A stretch of DNA of 64,000 bases from Gonatopus flavifemur (taxonomy: Eukaryota > Arthropoda > Insecta > Hymenoptera > Dryinidae), in NCBI GenBank assembly GCA_018340375.1, contig JAFFJZ010000003.1, positions 51,181,006-51,245,005 of the forward strand, written 5' to 3'. The position numbers and the translations under genes were made by a program. This document shows positions 11,301 through 20,729 of this stretch, in pieces (within the stretch, counting starts at the first letter, position 1; each line of letters starts with the position of its first letter). The notes under the pieces were generated by a model that had not been told where the DNA came from, did not search any database, and worked only from the letters and a program-made list of their open reading frames with translations.

Positions 11301-12429
11301 TAAGATGATCAACAATGTAATCCGAATGAACCATGACGAACTCGGACATGTAGGTGCCGATAAAACCAGTCGAGCTGTGCTAGAACAATACTGGTTTCCA
11401 CATTTAAGAACAAGGGTACAGGAATATGTAAACAATTGTGTGAAATGTCTCATATTCTCTTCTTCTACAGGAAAATCAGAAGGAGTTCTCAAGTTGATGG
11501 ATAAAGAACCTTTTCCTTTTGGTACTATGCATTTAGATCATTTTGGTCCATTAACAAAGTCAACCTTTGGATGTCAATATATACTCGTTGCTATAGACGC
11601 GTTTTCAAAGTTTACGTGGTTATTCCCCACCAAAACAACTAATACTGCGGAGATTATCAAACATTTATCTACCTTATTCAAAGTACATGGTATGCCGAAT
11701 CGAATTATTACAGATAGAGGAACCGGATTTACCTCGAACTCGTTTGAAGAGTTCTTAAAAAATAAAGAAATTACGCATGTCAAGGTCGCTGTTGCTGCAC
11801 CGTGGGCCAATGGGCAAGTTGAACGTGTCAATCGTTTTTTGCGTTCTGTCCTCGCCAAATCAGTTGAGTCTCCTTCTGGTTGGTATAACGCATTAGATAA
11901 GGTCCAATTTGTACTCAATAATACTTATCATAAGGCTATCGACGCAACACCAAGCCAAGTTTTGTTTGGTCGTAATCAGAAGGGTAAAGTAGATGATCAA
12001 TTACAAGAATGTTTGGCTTCGGGTAAAGATAAACCTAATATTTTAGACGAAAGAGCAAAAATTCGAGCGAATGCTACCGCTAAAAACACAGATCTACAAG
12101 CTTACAACAAACTAGTATATGATAAGAAACACAAACCACCTATTCGTTATTCTAAAGGAGATTATATTTTTATTAAAACTCATTCTGTTCCTGCTGGTAT
12201 TAACCAGAAATTACTGGAAAAATATAAAGGTCCTTACGTAGTAGAAGAAGTCTTGAGCAATGACCGATATGTGGTTTGCGATACACCAGAATTTCAACAG
12301 TCTCAAAAACCGTACCATGCAATATTATCTTCTGATCGAATGAGACCATATATTAAAGCACAAGCTGATGACAATATTGACACACAAATAGATTTAAGTG
12401 ATACTTTTATAGCTAAGTTAGACATGTAA
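8395..12429 (+). CDS. Gag-Pol polyprotein, Ty3/Gypsy retrotransposon
   Basis: A single frame of 1344 codons from the first ATG. The frame is open upstream to 8308 without an ATG. The N-terminal part is Gag-like and ends in two CCHC zinc knuckles (CFGCKKEGHSIKEC near residue 233 and CFKCGVKGHKSNEC near 254). An aspartic protease follows with the LDSGSP active site near 318. Reverse transcriptase shows CVDLRPLN near 546 and YIDD near 646. RNase H begins with HCDAS near 793. Integrase has the HHCC zinc region from about 980 and the D, D, E triad at about 1048, 1107 and 1143, with 35 residues between the last two. All catalytic motifs are present and no stop or frameshift is seen. Gag and Pol are fused without a shift. 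The protein copies the element RNA into DNA and integrates it. Lineage within Ty3/Gypsy was not assigned. Confidence 0.95.
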   Translation: MMLDSNRALMSILSRDRSTGNSTQSNRTQITEETYNRNWEKQRFVSRQIPSFTGSDDDNVDKWLTRVEYVQRVFKVSDDELLLAATDQFTDRAREWYKRQPLRAICTWTKLKSALEANFHKQESYAVSVARVLDRVWKKHSERFADYSETKLKMMEHLELSEKKQIDFLIHGIKDDVIRKQLTSLRLENLSEFLLLARSVTEDDAGVVKPSYNPTKFVSAKTTNTVTKKPITCFGCKKEGHSIKECRSSSNIVCFKCGVKGHKSNECSSPSSTKDPPNTTNSTNVVSVIDQQQAAPSVINANIRRASRPDSSLLAVLDSGSPINLIKESVFKKYFNDCNVLKFHGKWSFSGLNDSQILIIGYIYDQILFVDELEGFFDIKFHIVPDCTMKSDVIIGCEFFKNADVELIISKGSRQLRLRKTESDLQTSIQEIMSIEVGENMSKWDIVENNLDPQLDSQIKSNLMKTLRDIDKTEVEKIDDNYMVRVHLKNHLPFAYKTRRMSFAEQREVQVLIDDLLNRGIIKRSTSEYCSQIVLVSKRNGKKRLCVDLRPLNERVQKQNYPFPIIEDLIDSLQGFSWFTLLDLKDGFHQISVHPEDTKYFSFSTHNGQYEFVKLPFGYCEAPAEFQKRILQIFDKLIRDRKMFVYIDDIMIPSQSYKESLITIREVLLTLKKYDLEINYAKCAFLKKDIEYLGYRISENQVTISNRHIEAIRDFPKPVNVKQLQGFLGLTNYFRKFIQNYSAKAPPLYTFTRKDTSFEWNGKCVEAFELLKSELIQRPVLGLYNPSQPTELHCDASVLGFGAVLLQKYPDGLLHPIAYFSKSTSVVEKGYHSFELEMLAIVYAIERFHIYLQGIEFKVVTDCNSLALAMKKIKINPRIARWSLIIQNYTFTTEHRPGNKMVHVDTLSRQISQISTITLEDELMHRHQHDAFACNIKNSLQSKELKHFTLDRGLVFRKLGDKLLFVVPNKMINNVIRMNHDELGHVGADKTSRAVLEQYWFPHLRTRVQEYVNNCVKCLIFSSSTGKSEGVLKLMDKEPFPFGTMHLDHFGPLTKSTFGCQYILVAIDAFSKFTWLFPTKTTNTAEIIKHLSTLFKVHGMPNRIITDRGTGFTSNSFEEFLKNKEITHVKVAVAAPWANGQVERVNRFLRSVLAKSVESPSGWYNALDKVQFVLNNTYHKAIDATPSQVLFGRNQKGKVDDQLQECLASGKDKPNILDERAKIRANATAKNTDLQAYNKLVYDKKHKPPIRYSKGDYIFIKTHSVPAGINQKLLEKYKGPYVVEEVLSNDRYVVCDTPEFQQSQKPYHAILSSDRMRPYIKAQADDNIDTQIDLSDTFIAKLDM

Positions 12430-12492
12430 GATTGTTAAATCCCAATTTAAGCTATACGTCTTATTATATCAAATTTTTCCTATTCCGTACGA

Positions 12493-12522
12493 GGACGTCC
12501 GTTATTTCAGGACGGCCGAATC
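12493..12522 (+). other. Hairpin-forming segment before the 3' LTR (possible plus-strand priming region)
   Basis: ggacgtcc and ggacggcc flank a short loop directly upstream of the 3' LTR, where a polypurine tract is normally expected. No classical purine tract is seen. The role in plus-strand priming is inferred from position only. Confidence 0.35.
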
Positions 12523-12860
12523 TGTAAGAAATTGAGATTCAAAATAGTTGTAAATGCAAACGTTATTTTCTAGGAAGCATTACTGTACTATATAATGTAA
12601 GACTGCGCATGCGTGCGGCAGAGAGAAGAGGGAGTATGCGTTGAGCATTGGACCAGCATGGTCATGTTAGCACCGAGTTGCTCGTTTTTATTAGAAGAAG
12701 CACCGAGATGTTCTTCTACTCGTATTAAGCAGGTCACCGAGTTGTCTGCCTATCTTCGTTTACGTAATTACCACTATTATTGTATCGAACATTTTTCTTA
12801 CGTTCTTGAGATTATAATAAATCAAATTACGTCACAAGTATTAGATGAGTTTTTCTTATA
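12523..12860 (+). repeat. 3' LTR
   Basis: 338 bp, the same as the 5' LTR except for one base that I can see. It is followed directly by the CAAG duplication. Confidence 0.93.
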
Positions 12861-12864
12861 CAAG

Positions 12865-13268
12865 GAAAGAAGAATTAGAGAAGAGAGATGTACAAAAGTT
12901 TGTAAAAGTTAAAAAAAAAGGAAGAGAGAGTAGTCAATGGGAGATGAAAATGAAAGATGACCCACGGAGAAATTGACGAATGGTCCAATACTGGCTCGGT
13001 ACAGACTGCCAGTGTGCAACCGTTGGTGGCCGGTGTCGGTCGGGCTATGGAATGATAACGCCAAATAACTCCGATTCGGTACTGGTTGCCAATCATCACC
13101 GACCGTCGGTCACCAGCATCAATTCAATAATGGAAACCAGTGTTGTTTCGATATTGAGAAATGATACCACTGGTACTGATCACTGTTTCAGTACCGATGA
13201 CTGTTACTCAACCGTTATTTGCGCTGTCGTAACTTTGAAGTTTTTTGAATGCGTTATCCAAGTTTCTA
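12865..13268. other. Somewhat GC-richer intergenic segment, no gene recognised
   Basis: Contains scattered, partly self-complementary words around ggtactgg, cggtcgg and accgac, suggesting a degraded repeat. An open stretch of about 110 codons at 12980-13315 has no family resemblance. Confidence 0.4.
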
Positions 13269-13729
13269 CACTGGGAGAGTGTAATTTTCGAGTGAAATTT
13301 ACTATGGGAACATAGACATGGAGAAACATAGTGACTTCCCCAATGAAATTTATTATAACATATTGGAAATTATTATGGCATGACAATAGAAGCCTGATTG
13401 AATTCATAATACTTTATAATTAATTCCATTGGAATTCAATATGTTTCTCCATTTCTATAATCCTACAGTAAATCTAACTTTACACGCAGAAAACAGATGT
13501 GTTGAAAAGTCCCATAATTTATTGAGGATCAGCACCAGTCTGTGACAGATAGAGTTTTGACTTGAATTTACTTTTAAAATCTCCCATAATTAGATATATT
13601 TCTACAAGAAATGATGGTACTTTTGAAGCTATATTCAGGTAAATAATTTCATTCATTCCAGACTGGCGCTGATCCTCCAATAAATTATGGGACTTTTAAA
13701 AATATATTTTTCTGCGTGTAAACTTCTCT
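13269..13729. mobile_element. Old MITE (CACTGGGAGAG ends) carrying a nested MITE
   Basis: The left end cactgggagagtgtaa and the inner block tttactatgggaacatag are mirrored by ctataatcctacagtaaa and, beyond the nested element, by aacttctctggtg. Removing 13483-13718 and one TA restores a continuous inverted-repeat element. The right flank is not a clean TA, so the outer boundary is approximate. Confidence 0.5.
13483..13718. mobile_element. TA-flanked MITE with CACGCAGAAAA ends
   Basis: A 236-bp inverted-repeat element starting CACGCAGAAAA and ending TTTTCTGCGTG, with TA on both sides. The arms share cccataatttattggaggatcagc-type sequence. The TA duplication implies Tc1/mariner-type mobilisation. 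It is inserted in an older MITE. Confidence 0.8.
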
Positions 13730-15049
13730 GGTGGTTGTTTTAATTTAATTGATTGGAAACTTATGAAAATTCATAAATCTACTCACTATAGATATCAAAT
13801 ACGTGTTGTGTTGTAAAATATATCAGAAAAAAATGTGTACAAAATTCGATATGAATTATAGCGTCGGCGAGAAGAATATCAAGAATATAACTACATGGAC
13901 TTGGGAATTCTTGTATTCATGTAATATGAACATCATGATGCGAAAACTATTACTATATATCGGGATTATTATATTAGTATATCTATTAGTATATTATATT
14001 ACTATATTAGTATATCGAGATTAGGAAATCACATTTATAAACATTTCAAGATGGCCATGACATGAATCCCATGAAATTACATATAATAGGACATATTGGA
14101 ACATGGATTTCATGTCATTGAAAATTCTCTCACAGCATAGTGCGGAACATATATACAATAACGTTTGCTGCCTGGATTTTATTTGGAAGAATTTTCACGA
14201 ACATTGTCTTTCCATATGAACAATATATTTTTCAGTTCTCGCGATACCGACGAAGTAGATTCAACCTTTCAAAGGTTTTCGTTGCCTGAAAATAATATTC
14301 GTTCAACGATAAAATTGAACTGTACAACATTAAAAAACATTGATCAAAGCATAAGACAATATATGGTTGAGTTTGACATTACCTTTGGCCGATTTATTGC
14401 GAATAGAATTGGAAAGAATGCTTCTCGTCTCTTTCTACCTCAATCTTGAAATATATAGATTAGGATTTAAGTATAAAACTTCAATCTTGAAGGGAGTTTT
14501 TCTTTCGTTGTACGCTGCCGCCTTCGCGATCGCTTGACCCCGCTAACCAACGACTCGTTCTGGATATAACTTCTTTATCCGTTACAGTATAATTCTCAAC
14601 AACAACTGAAAAATAAGAATAAAATATACATATACAAATCTACGCATATGTACATGGTTCATATGAAATAATTATTGATGTTATTCATTGAAACATATTT
14701 GAGGCTCTTTTCTCAATAACGCATTGATTTAGATTATGATTTTAAATGTTCTTTGAATCAGCGATTGTTCTATTTTCATTACTTTTTCCAAATCAAATGA
14801 ATTCAATTAATGCGTATTATGATATGAGCTACCTGACATCAATTTAAAGGTATTGGTCTTAGAAAAGTTTTTTTTTTGTACCCCTTTTTGTTTTCAGCCG
14901 CAGGCGCTATATTGTAATTGCACACGTTTCATGATAAGGGAAGATAAAATTTTTGACAAACCACTCTTCAAATCATGATAGGGGTGGCATGAAATTTCCA
15001 TAATAGATCTCTGGAAAAAATATATATGAATTAACGTAGTCATATTATA
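13730..15049. other. No firm gene; one possible exon at 14236-14449 (+)
   Basis: Mostly AT-rich. An open stretch ending at 14449 is preceded by a plausible acceptor (atatttttcag before ttctcgcg) and encodes about 70 non-repetitive residues with stop. No family is recognised and no partner exon was found, so it is only a weak exon candidate. A TA-repeat lies around 13960-14020. Confidence 0.3.
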
Positions 15050-15360
15050 TCATGTTACTGGCAGTAACAAAGTTGAAATCGGCGATGTAAGGAGTACCAT
15101 TAGTTTCTCCGTATCTTCTGAAGATTCCAGTTTTGCATCGAACTCCAGAAAAGCTTCGATTTCATTGATAGGAAGATTTATTTCAAGCTGTGTTTTCAGG
15201 CTTTCCCAATTCGACCCAGTTGGAGGTGCAGATGATGCAATTACATCCTCCACAGCTTGCAGTTTTATTTTAAAATCATATTTCAAGCTCCTGTGTTTGT
15301 TTTCCACTAATTGGACAAGACCCTCGAAGTTCTTCAGAATAAGATGTTCTGAGTTTTCCT
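15050..15360 (-). CDS. Exon of DUF4806-like gene (3'-most exon seen)
   Basis: The minus-strand acceptor tctttttcag precedes an open exon that joins in frame to the 39-nt exon at 15439-15477. It encodes a helical stretch ending in LEINLPINEIEAFLEFD and EKLMVLL. This strongly resembles the start of the DUF4806 domain found in many uncharacterised insect proteins (pattern LPI.T.EEF..FE.KL). The expected second half of the domain (a Gly-Gly-containing segment) is not in this frame, which stops shortly after. Either a further exon was missed or the gene is truncated here. Function of the family is unknown. Confidence 0.5.
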
Positions 15361-15438
15361 CTGAAAAAGATTTGAAAACTGATATTCATGATCCAATTTC
15401 ATATGATGCCTGAATAAAAAAATTCAAAGACTTCTTAC

Positions 15439-15477
15439 GTAGAGCAAGCAATTCTTTTCTAGGTAGCTCATCATTTG
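15439..15477 (-). CDS. Small internal exon of DUF4806-like gene
   Basis: 39 nt bounded on the minus strand by aatttcag and GTAAGAAG. It begins with 2 nt and ends with 1 nt of a split codon, matching both neighbours, and encodes SNDELPRKELLAL across the junctions. The fit of phase on both sides is the main support. Confidence 0.55.
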
Positions 15478-15746
15478 CTGAAATTAAAAAAAATATCGGT
15501 TACTTTTCATGTGACAAATCTTGTTCTTCGGTTACATATGTACTATGAACTATGTAGTATGTAGTATGAACTGGATGTTCCAATCACAAAGTAACTAAAC
15601 AATGAATATATATAGTCCTATAACTGGAACATTCATCTCACTTTCTCAAACAAACTGACTATATCTCATTCCAATTAATATTATAAAGAGTGGAATCATG
15701 ATTTCTTATGTATCCTTCTAAAAATATTATGTATACACGAACTCAC

Positions 15747-15911
15747 AAGATTTTGAAGTTTTATTGGTGTATTTAATGGCTTCTGTTTTTTTCTGTTTTG
15801 ATTCGTTGTCGGAATTTTTGTTCTGTGTTTTCTGCGAAGTCAATTTCTTCGAACAAGGAAGTTTATCCGACTGATTTTTTTTCTCTGTTTTATCTTGACC
15901 AACACTTTCAT
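15747..15911 (-). CDS. Lys-rich exon of DUF4806-like gene
   Basis: 165 nt, with acceptor tgtttttcag before ATGAAAGTG and donor GTGAGTTC. It encodes a charged, Lys/Ser/Asn-rich linker starting DESVGQDKTEKK. Its donor phase fits the 39-nt exon. Its 5' half is clearly duplicated at 16173-16008. Low complexity means homology says little about function. Confidence 0.5.
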
Positions 15912-16007
15912 CTGAAAAACAGGAGTTCTTCAAATATATTTCACAAAATTTACTAACCAAGTTGATTACTCAACTGACCAGATGAAGTAATCTCATGATG
16001 GGATCTA

Positions 16008-16173
16008 CTAACAAGACTGGGGTTCCCATGTTTGTTGTGTCCACTCGCTTGTCTTTTTTTATCTTTACACATTTCTTTATGTTCCAATGATTTCTACGAG
16101 GTCAACTCCTTGGAACAATGAAGTTTATCTCGTTGATTTTTGTTCTCTTTTCCATCTTCGGCAACACTTTCAT
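16008..16173 (-). pseudogene. Duplicated, broken exon of the DUF4806-like gene
   Basis: The acceptor tttttcag and the first 80 nt are near-copies of the exon at 15911 downwards (ATGAAAGTGTTG in both). A TAG interrupts the frame where the intact copy has CAG. The 3' end instead resembles the end of the exon at 16289 (both finish in TTGTTAG). Here the donor GTAATC has become TAGATC, so splicing out is unlikely. It looks like a chimeric tandem duplicate made by unequal exchange between neighbouring exons. Confidence 0.55.
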
Positions 16174-16288
16174 CTGAAAAACAGGAGTTTTTTAATATAT
16201 ATCTCACAAAATTTTTTGTACTGTAGATTTATGACGTCATCTGAGATCGATCAATTTACCAGATGAAATAATCTTATAATGGGATTAC

Positions 16289-16529
16289 CTAACAAAATTG
16301 CAGTTTCCATCCTTGTCACGGGCACTTGCTTGTTTTCCTTTATGTTTCAATGATTTCCTTTGTATAGTTTCGGAAACAGGAGTAGAGCTTCCAGAATTTG
16401 ACGAAGTTGATGAAGCAGCTGATGTTGAATTATTTTCCTCGGCCTCAGTGACGGTGAAACATTCATAGGTATCAAAATTGATTTTTGTGTAAGAACGTTT
16501 CAAACGCCAAACTCCTTGATCATAGTCAA
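16289..16529 (-). CDS. Exon of DUF4806-like gene, N-terminal region and Ser-rich linker
   Basis: The acceptor cttctcag and donor GTAATC on the minus strand bound a 241-nt exon. It starts VDYDQGVWRLKRSYTK and continues into a Ser/Thr-rich stretch. The first part fits the segment that follows the N-terminal core in DUF4806-type proteins. Its 5' phase fits the exon at 25678-25831 across the 9-kb insertion. Its 3' phase (2 nt) does not match the next exon (needs 1 nt), so an exon is missing, the donor differs, or the gene has decayed. Confidence 0.5.
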
Positions 16530-17226
16530 CTGAGAAGATGAAAAAGAGCAAATTCACCACATGTATAACGTAAAATGACACATTGCAGTGAATTGTGTAC
16601 ATGTACACAGGATGGCGACAGAACCGGGAAATCAGGGAAATCTCAGGGATTTTTATTATTCTGGAAATCTCAGGGAATTTCGAAAATAAAATTGGAAACT
16701 CAGGGAAATGTATAGGAAGTCGAGTTTCAAATTGAGATTCGGTATTGCCATTGTTTTCGTTTTACTTTTACCTAACTTTTAACTGATTCTTATGGAAATC
16801 TCACATTGGAAAGAATATATATAAATATAATTTTTTGATTTTTTTTTCTTATGAAAATGAAATTGAATGAAGGAAACATTTAACAATTTTTCAATACAGG
16901 AAATAGCTGATATCTAGACGAATATAAATGGATTGTGGTAATCAGTCAGATGTTTTAAAATTTTTCTAGAATATTTCGAGAATATCTAATTCTTACAGTT
17001 CATCTGTATTCCTCTAGTGAATAAATTTGAACTAGTTTCTGTATTGAGAAATTGTTGATTGTTAATTGTTCTTTTCATTCAATTCTATTCCGATAAGGAA
17101 ACAACTTTCAGTGCTTTTTTTAAAAAAATCATAATTGACCAAAATTTATCCAGTGGAACATAGAAAGTGAGTTTGTAACTTTCACTACACAAAAATTTGG
17201 AAAATCAGTCAATAACCTGATAGCAC

Positions 17227-17499
17227 ATGGAAAATTCTTTCTCAAGAACAAGAAATAGAATTGTTCAAGAACTCTTTTCGAATTTGATGAATTCAACAAG
17301 AGTTTGGAGGAGTTCAATGTTTGAGACATTAAGGAGTCCTGTGAGAGTACTGAAACAATTCTGAAAGTATTCTCACAGTACCCTCATAGTATTCGTGAAT
17401 GTCTCAAACATTGAACTCCTCCAGAGTTCATTATAAATTCAATAGTTCGAAAAGAGTTCTTGAAGAATTCTATTTCTTGTTCTTGAAAAAGAATCCATC
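17227..17499. repeat. Inverted repeat, about 110-bp arms
   Basis: Left arm words ctcaagaacaagaaatag, gaactcttttcgaa and gaggagttcaatgtttgag return in complement at 17395-17499. Probably a MITE without clear target duplication. Confidence 0.6.
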
Positions 17500-17584
17500 A
17501 TGTTTCATCTGGGTACAGATCTCATACAGCACGTCTACTCTGTGAATCTGAATCAGTGAAAAATACTGAGAATCAGTGAATTTC

Positions 17585-18075
17585 ACTGCCCAGGTAGGAA
17601 ATGCCAATATTGACAACTGGCCCATGCTTGGCAAAATACTGGGCTGCCAAGCATCGCGAACCAATATTGGTTCAATATACAACCGTTGTTCATTCTAGAA
17701 ACCATACCGGGTTCCATGGGAAATGCCAATCTGACAACTGGTGCAAGCTTGGCAAAATATTGGGCTCCCAAACATAGCGAACCAATATCAACCCAATATA
17801 AAACCATTTGTTATTTGAGAACCCACACCACGTTTCATAAGGAACGCCTATACAACAAGTGGTTGAAGATTGGCAAAACATTAGGCTACCAAGCATAGCG
17901 AACCACTATCGGCCCAATATCAAACCATTTGTTATTTGAGAATCTATACCACGTTTCGTAGGGAATGTAATTACAACAAGTTGTTGAAACTTGGCAAAAC
18001 ATTAAACTGTCAAGCATGGTGAACCAATAATGGGCCAATGTACAACCAATGTTTATTTGAGAACCTATGCCACAT
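17585..18075 (+). repeat. Tandem repeat, about 120-bp unit, about 4 copies
   Basis: gcgaaccaatat followed by caatataaaacc recurs at about 17657, 17777, 17897 and 18018. The units have diverged. The open frames they contain have similar translations because of the repeat and are not genes. Confidence 0.7.
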
Positions 18076-18110
18076 CTCCAGGTTTGTGATTTTCACAGAG
18101 TTGTACCGAT

Positions 18111-18160
18111 ATCCCTGCTAAAAATCTTATCGTTTTCTATAGGAAATTTTTAGCAGGGAT
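18111..18160. repeat. 50-bp palindrome made of two fused MITE ends
   Basis: ATCCCTGCTAAAAATC faces GGAAATTTTTAGCAGGGAT with ttatcgttttctat between. The same words form the ends of the 415-bp MITE at 54049-54463, so this looks like an internally deleted relative. Confidence 0.55.
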
Positions 18161-18659
18161 GGCATGAAAAATGACGTCATTTTTTTCTCCGAGAAGTATG
18201 TTTGAAGAATCAGGTTGAAGCACGGCAAAAGTTGAAATACACAACTTGGGCCATATCCGGTTTAATCGTATGAGCCAAGCTCCAAAATACTCATAATAGA
18301 GGCAAAGGTGTAATAATGGGCCCCTGCTGGTAATATGGGCTCCCTCTGTATCTGATTATGTGAGTCACGAATTCTAGCGGTGAACACTCAAACTACTGGA
18401 ACTAGTTCACAAACGACTCTGTAGATCGCGCTGATCGCTCAGCTGTTATGGTTGATGATATATCAAGCAATGAATTTTGTGCTCATTATCAAAAGTTTGA
18501 GAGGCAAGAGTTGGACCTAATATTACTACAGTTTTTTCATTTCAACCGGTGAAACCAAGTTTGGGTATGTATTTAGTATGCTTTAAAGATTGCGTTTCAC
18601 ATCAAGTAATGTCAATTTATTTACAAAGTTGAGGGTAGAAAAATTTTATTCTCCAATAT

Positions 18660-19075
18660 GGTCAGGGCAGTGATGCCAGCATTTGGTCGACCGAGTCGAT
18701 TTACCCTCTCCATCTGACCATTTCTAGTCCCCACCATTCCAGCCGGGTGTACGCACACATTGAAACTCGTATTCATGTGATTCGGAACCGGTCGGTTCAC
18801 TTCGAGTCAGCTCGGACAATCGAGAGAGAACCAACTATCCGTCGGTCTTTGTCTTCTCAATATGTTTTACGATCGGCTAACTCCGTGCAAGATCGGAAAA
18901 AGTTTAACGCCCATGCGGTCGACTTACCGAAAAGTTTCACCGCTTTTTCTTCTCCAAGCGACAATTTTATTGTAATCAGTATCGAACTGACTTACCCGGC
19001 ACCCCGGGCAATTCTCGGCCGGGGCCCTTCGATATTTTTTTCGTTCTTTTTCAATTAAAGAGCCAGTTCAGTACT
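18660..19075 (+). other. GC-richer island of unknown origin
   Basis: This block contains runs such as ggcaccccgggcaattctc and ggccggggccc, many CG dinucleotides and a 103-codon open frame (18747-19058), unlike the AT-rich surroundings. It ends with attaaag followed by AT-rich DNA. It could be a solo LTR or part of another retroelement, but no ends or domains were recognised. Confidence 0.35.
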
Positions 19076-19668
19076 GATTATTAAATTATCACGATGAAAT
19101 ATAGATTTGATGCATAGCATCATTTACTTGAATCAAAATCTAATATAAGTAAATAATTTTTCAATTATTATTTATTTTTCATAAATTTTATAAGATTATT
19201 GGTTATTCTTATGACTGATTGTGAAGCTTTCAAGAACTCCTATATGTATTGTATAAAAATTTTCTAATAGTTACGCATTTCTAATCATTATTTTGAATCT
19301 TGATGATTTTTCAATGAATTTCATTAGAATTGTCAATCAATCGATGGTTGAAAAATTCTAAGATAGTTTGGGGATCTATGATAAATGTCCTGCGGTGAAT
19401 TCCATAATTCTCCCTGATAAATTGATTTTCAGAGATCACTATGATATTCCAATAATGAGAATAATCAAATCAACATCGATTATCAGATGTTGATCAACAT
19501 CAAAATAATAAGACTGAATATTCAATTGATTGAGTGCAAATTATTTTCAATGGACTGAATAATTAGATTTGAGCATTCAAATTGATATTTCATCATTTCA
19601 CGCATTATCAGTCTCTTTCCTTCGCTGCATTACTTCATAGACGTAATATGTGGATCGAAATATTACAA

Positions 19669-19739
19669 GACCCCATAGCCTAGCGGCAAAAGACATGTTT
19701 CTTGCGGAAGAACGGTCGGGTTCGATTCTGTGTGGAGAC
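19669..19739 (+). other. tRNA-like segment with A and B boxes (tRNA-derived relic)
   Basis: TAGCCTAGCGG (19676-19686) fits a pol III A box and GGTTCGATTCT (19719-19729) a B box, 71 bp overall. The acceptor ends pair only partly and the T stem does not pair well, so a functional tRNA is unlikely. It is more likely a tRNA pseudogene or the head of a tRNA-derived SINE. An inverted copy is at 21209-21279. Confidence 0.5.
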
Positions 19740-19923
19740 ATTTCATTTTTTTTTGTCATCTCTCTGGTGAATAATTAAATTTCACATCCGATTATTATTT
19801 TTTATGTCATTACATCGTCATGTTATCAATAATCCTGATCTTTCGGAATGCACTTGCGGATTCGACCAAGTACAGGTCCGAGTCGATTGGAAATTTCCCA
19901 AATATTCGTGTCCATGAGATATA

Positions 19924-20218
19924 CACAGTAAAAAATTTTTCGTCAAATTTAACACACAAGCGAATGTTAACCATTTTTCTTCACACTCAACGTGTGTTGA
20001 TTCCAGAGTGACACTCACAAAGTGTTAATTTGAACTCGAATAACATTTCAATGTGTTGAAAATGAATCGATCGAACAGCATTTGATCAGTGTGTTAAATG
20101 AACACACAAAAGTGTTAAATATTCAACACTTGAATTTTAACACGTAGTTAAATATTCAACACTTGAATTTTGACACGTACTTCTTTTTTACACAATGACG
20201 GAATTTCTTTTCACTGTG
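19924..20218. mobile_element. TA-flanked MITE with CACAGTAAAAA ends, copy 1
   Basis: 295 bp, starting CACAGTAAAAAATTTTTCGTC and ending with tttcactgtg, with TA on both sides. The interior is rich in aacacttg/caagtgtt repeats. It interrupts a tandem unit: sequence before (gtgtccatgagata) and after (gaccgatcga) is continuous in the neighbouring empty units at about 20347-20375 and 20490-20520. Confidence 0.85.
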
Positions 20219-20220
20219 TA

Positions 20221-20525
20221 GACCGATCGATGCAGAATCTTCTGCAATGAGAAATGAATAGCACTTCAGAGGAACGTTTTTGGAAAAGTGTACTTGCAAA
20301 TTCCATCGATTCCTGTCACGAATTGATGAAAAACTTTCAAAAATTTGTGTCCATCGAATAAAGACCGATCGATTCGAAATCTAATGAAATGAAAAATTAA
20401 ATCACTTCGGAGGAACGTTTTTGAAAAAGTATACTTGCAAATTCCATCAAACCCTTTGACGAATTGATGAAAAAATTTCGAAACTTTGTCTCCGTGGAAT
20501 ATAGACCGATCGATTCTGAATCTCC
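20221..20525 (+). repeat. Tandem repeat, about 140-bp unit
   Basis: gaccgatcgat starts units at about 20221, 20364 and 20504. Each contains cttcagaggaacgttttt- and acttgcaaattccatc-like blocks. A further unit upstream holds the MITE at 19924. A related fragment occurs near 23690. Confidence 0.65.
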
Positions 20526-20729
20526 TCACGCAGAGCAATGGATTCTAAGGAGTATGACAAATATCATGAAGGCTGGAATATTCCATAATATATTTTCGAG
20601 TATGAGGACAAGTATCTAGATTTTAAGTGTTATGAGTACAAGTATCCATTTATGATGAAGGTGTTTGTTTTTCATTTCTCGAAGTGCTATTCATTTCTCA
20701 TTCCAGAAGATTCTGCATCGAACGGTCTA

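Larger units (their letters stand above)
7957..12860 (+). mobile_element. Intact Ty3/Gypsy LTR retrotransposon
   Basis: A complete 4.9-kb element: 338-bp LTRs at both ends, a single uninterrupted Gag-Pol frame and a CAAG duplication on both sides (7953-7956 and 12861-12864). The LTRs begin TGTAAG and end CTTATA. I count one difference between them (position 12, a/g), so insertion was very recent. Domain order protease, RT, RNase H, integrase is that of Ty3/Gypsy. There is no third frame that would suggest an envelope gene. The 4-bp duplication agrees with this superfamily. The primer binding site was not identified with confidence. Confidence 0.95.

Noticed and set aside
14165..14449. A 94-codon plus-strand gene
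   Set aside because: Only the part after the acceptor at about 14235 looks protein-like. No start, no partner exon and no family, so mentioned only as a weak exon candidate.
17470..17898. Several similar peptides on the minus strand suggesting a repeat protein
   Set aside because: The similarity follows from the 120-bp tandem DNA repeat, and frames are short with frequent stops in other units.
19669..19739. A functional tRNA gene
   Set aside because: A and B boxes are good, but acceptor and T stems pair poorly and the same segment is carried passively in a mirror repeat. Kept only as a tRNA-like relic.
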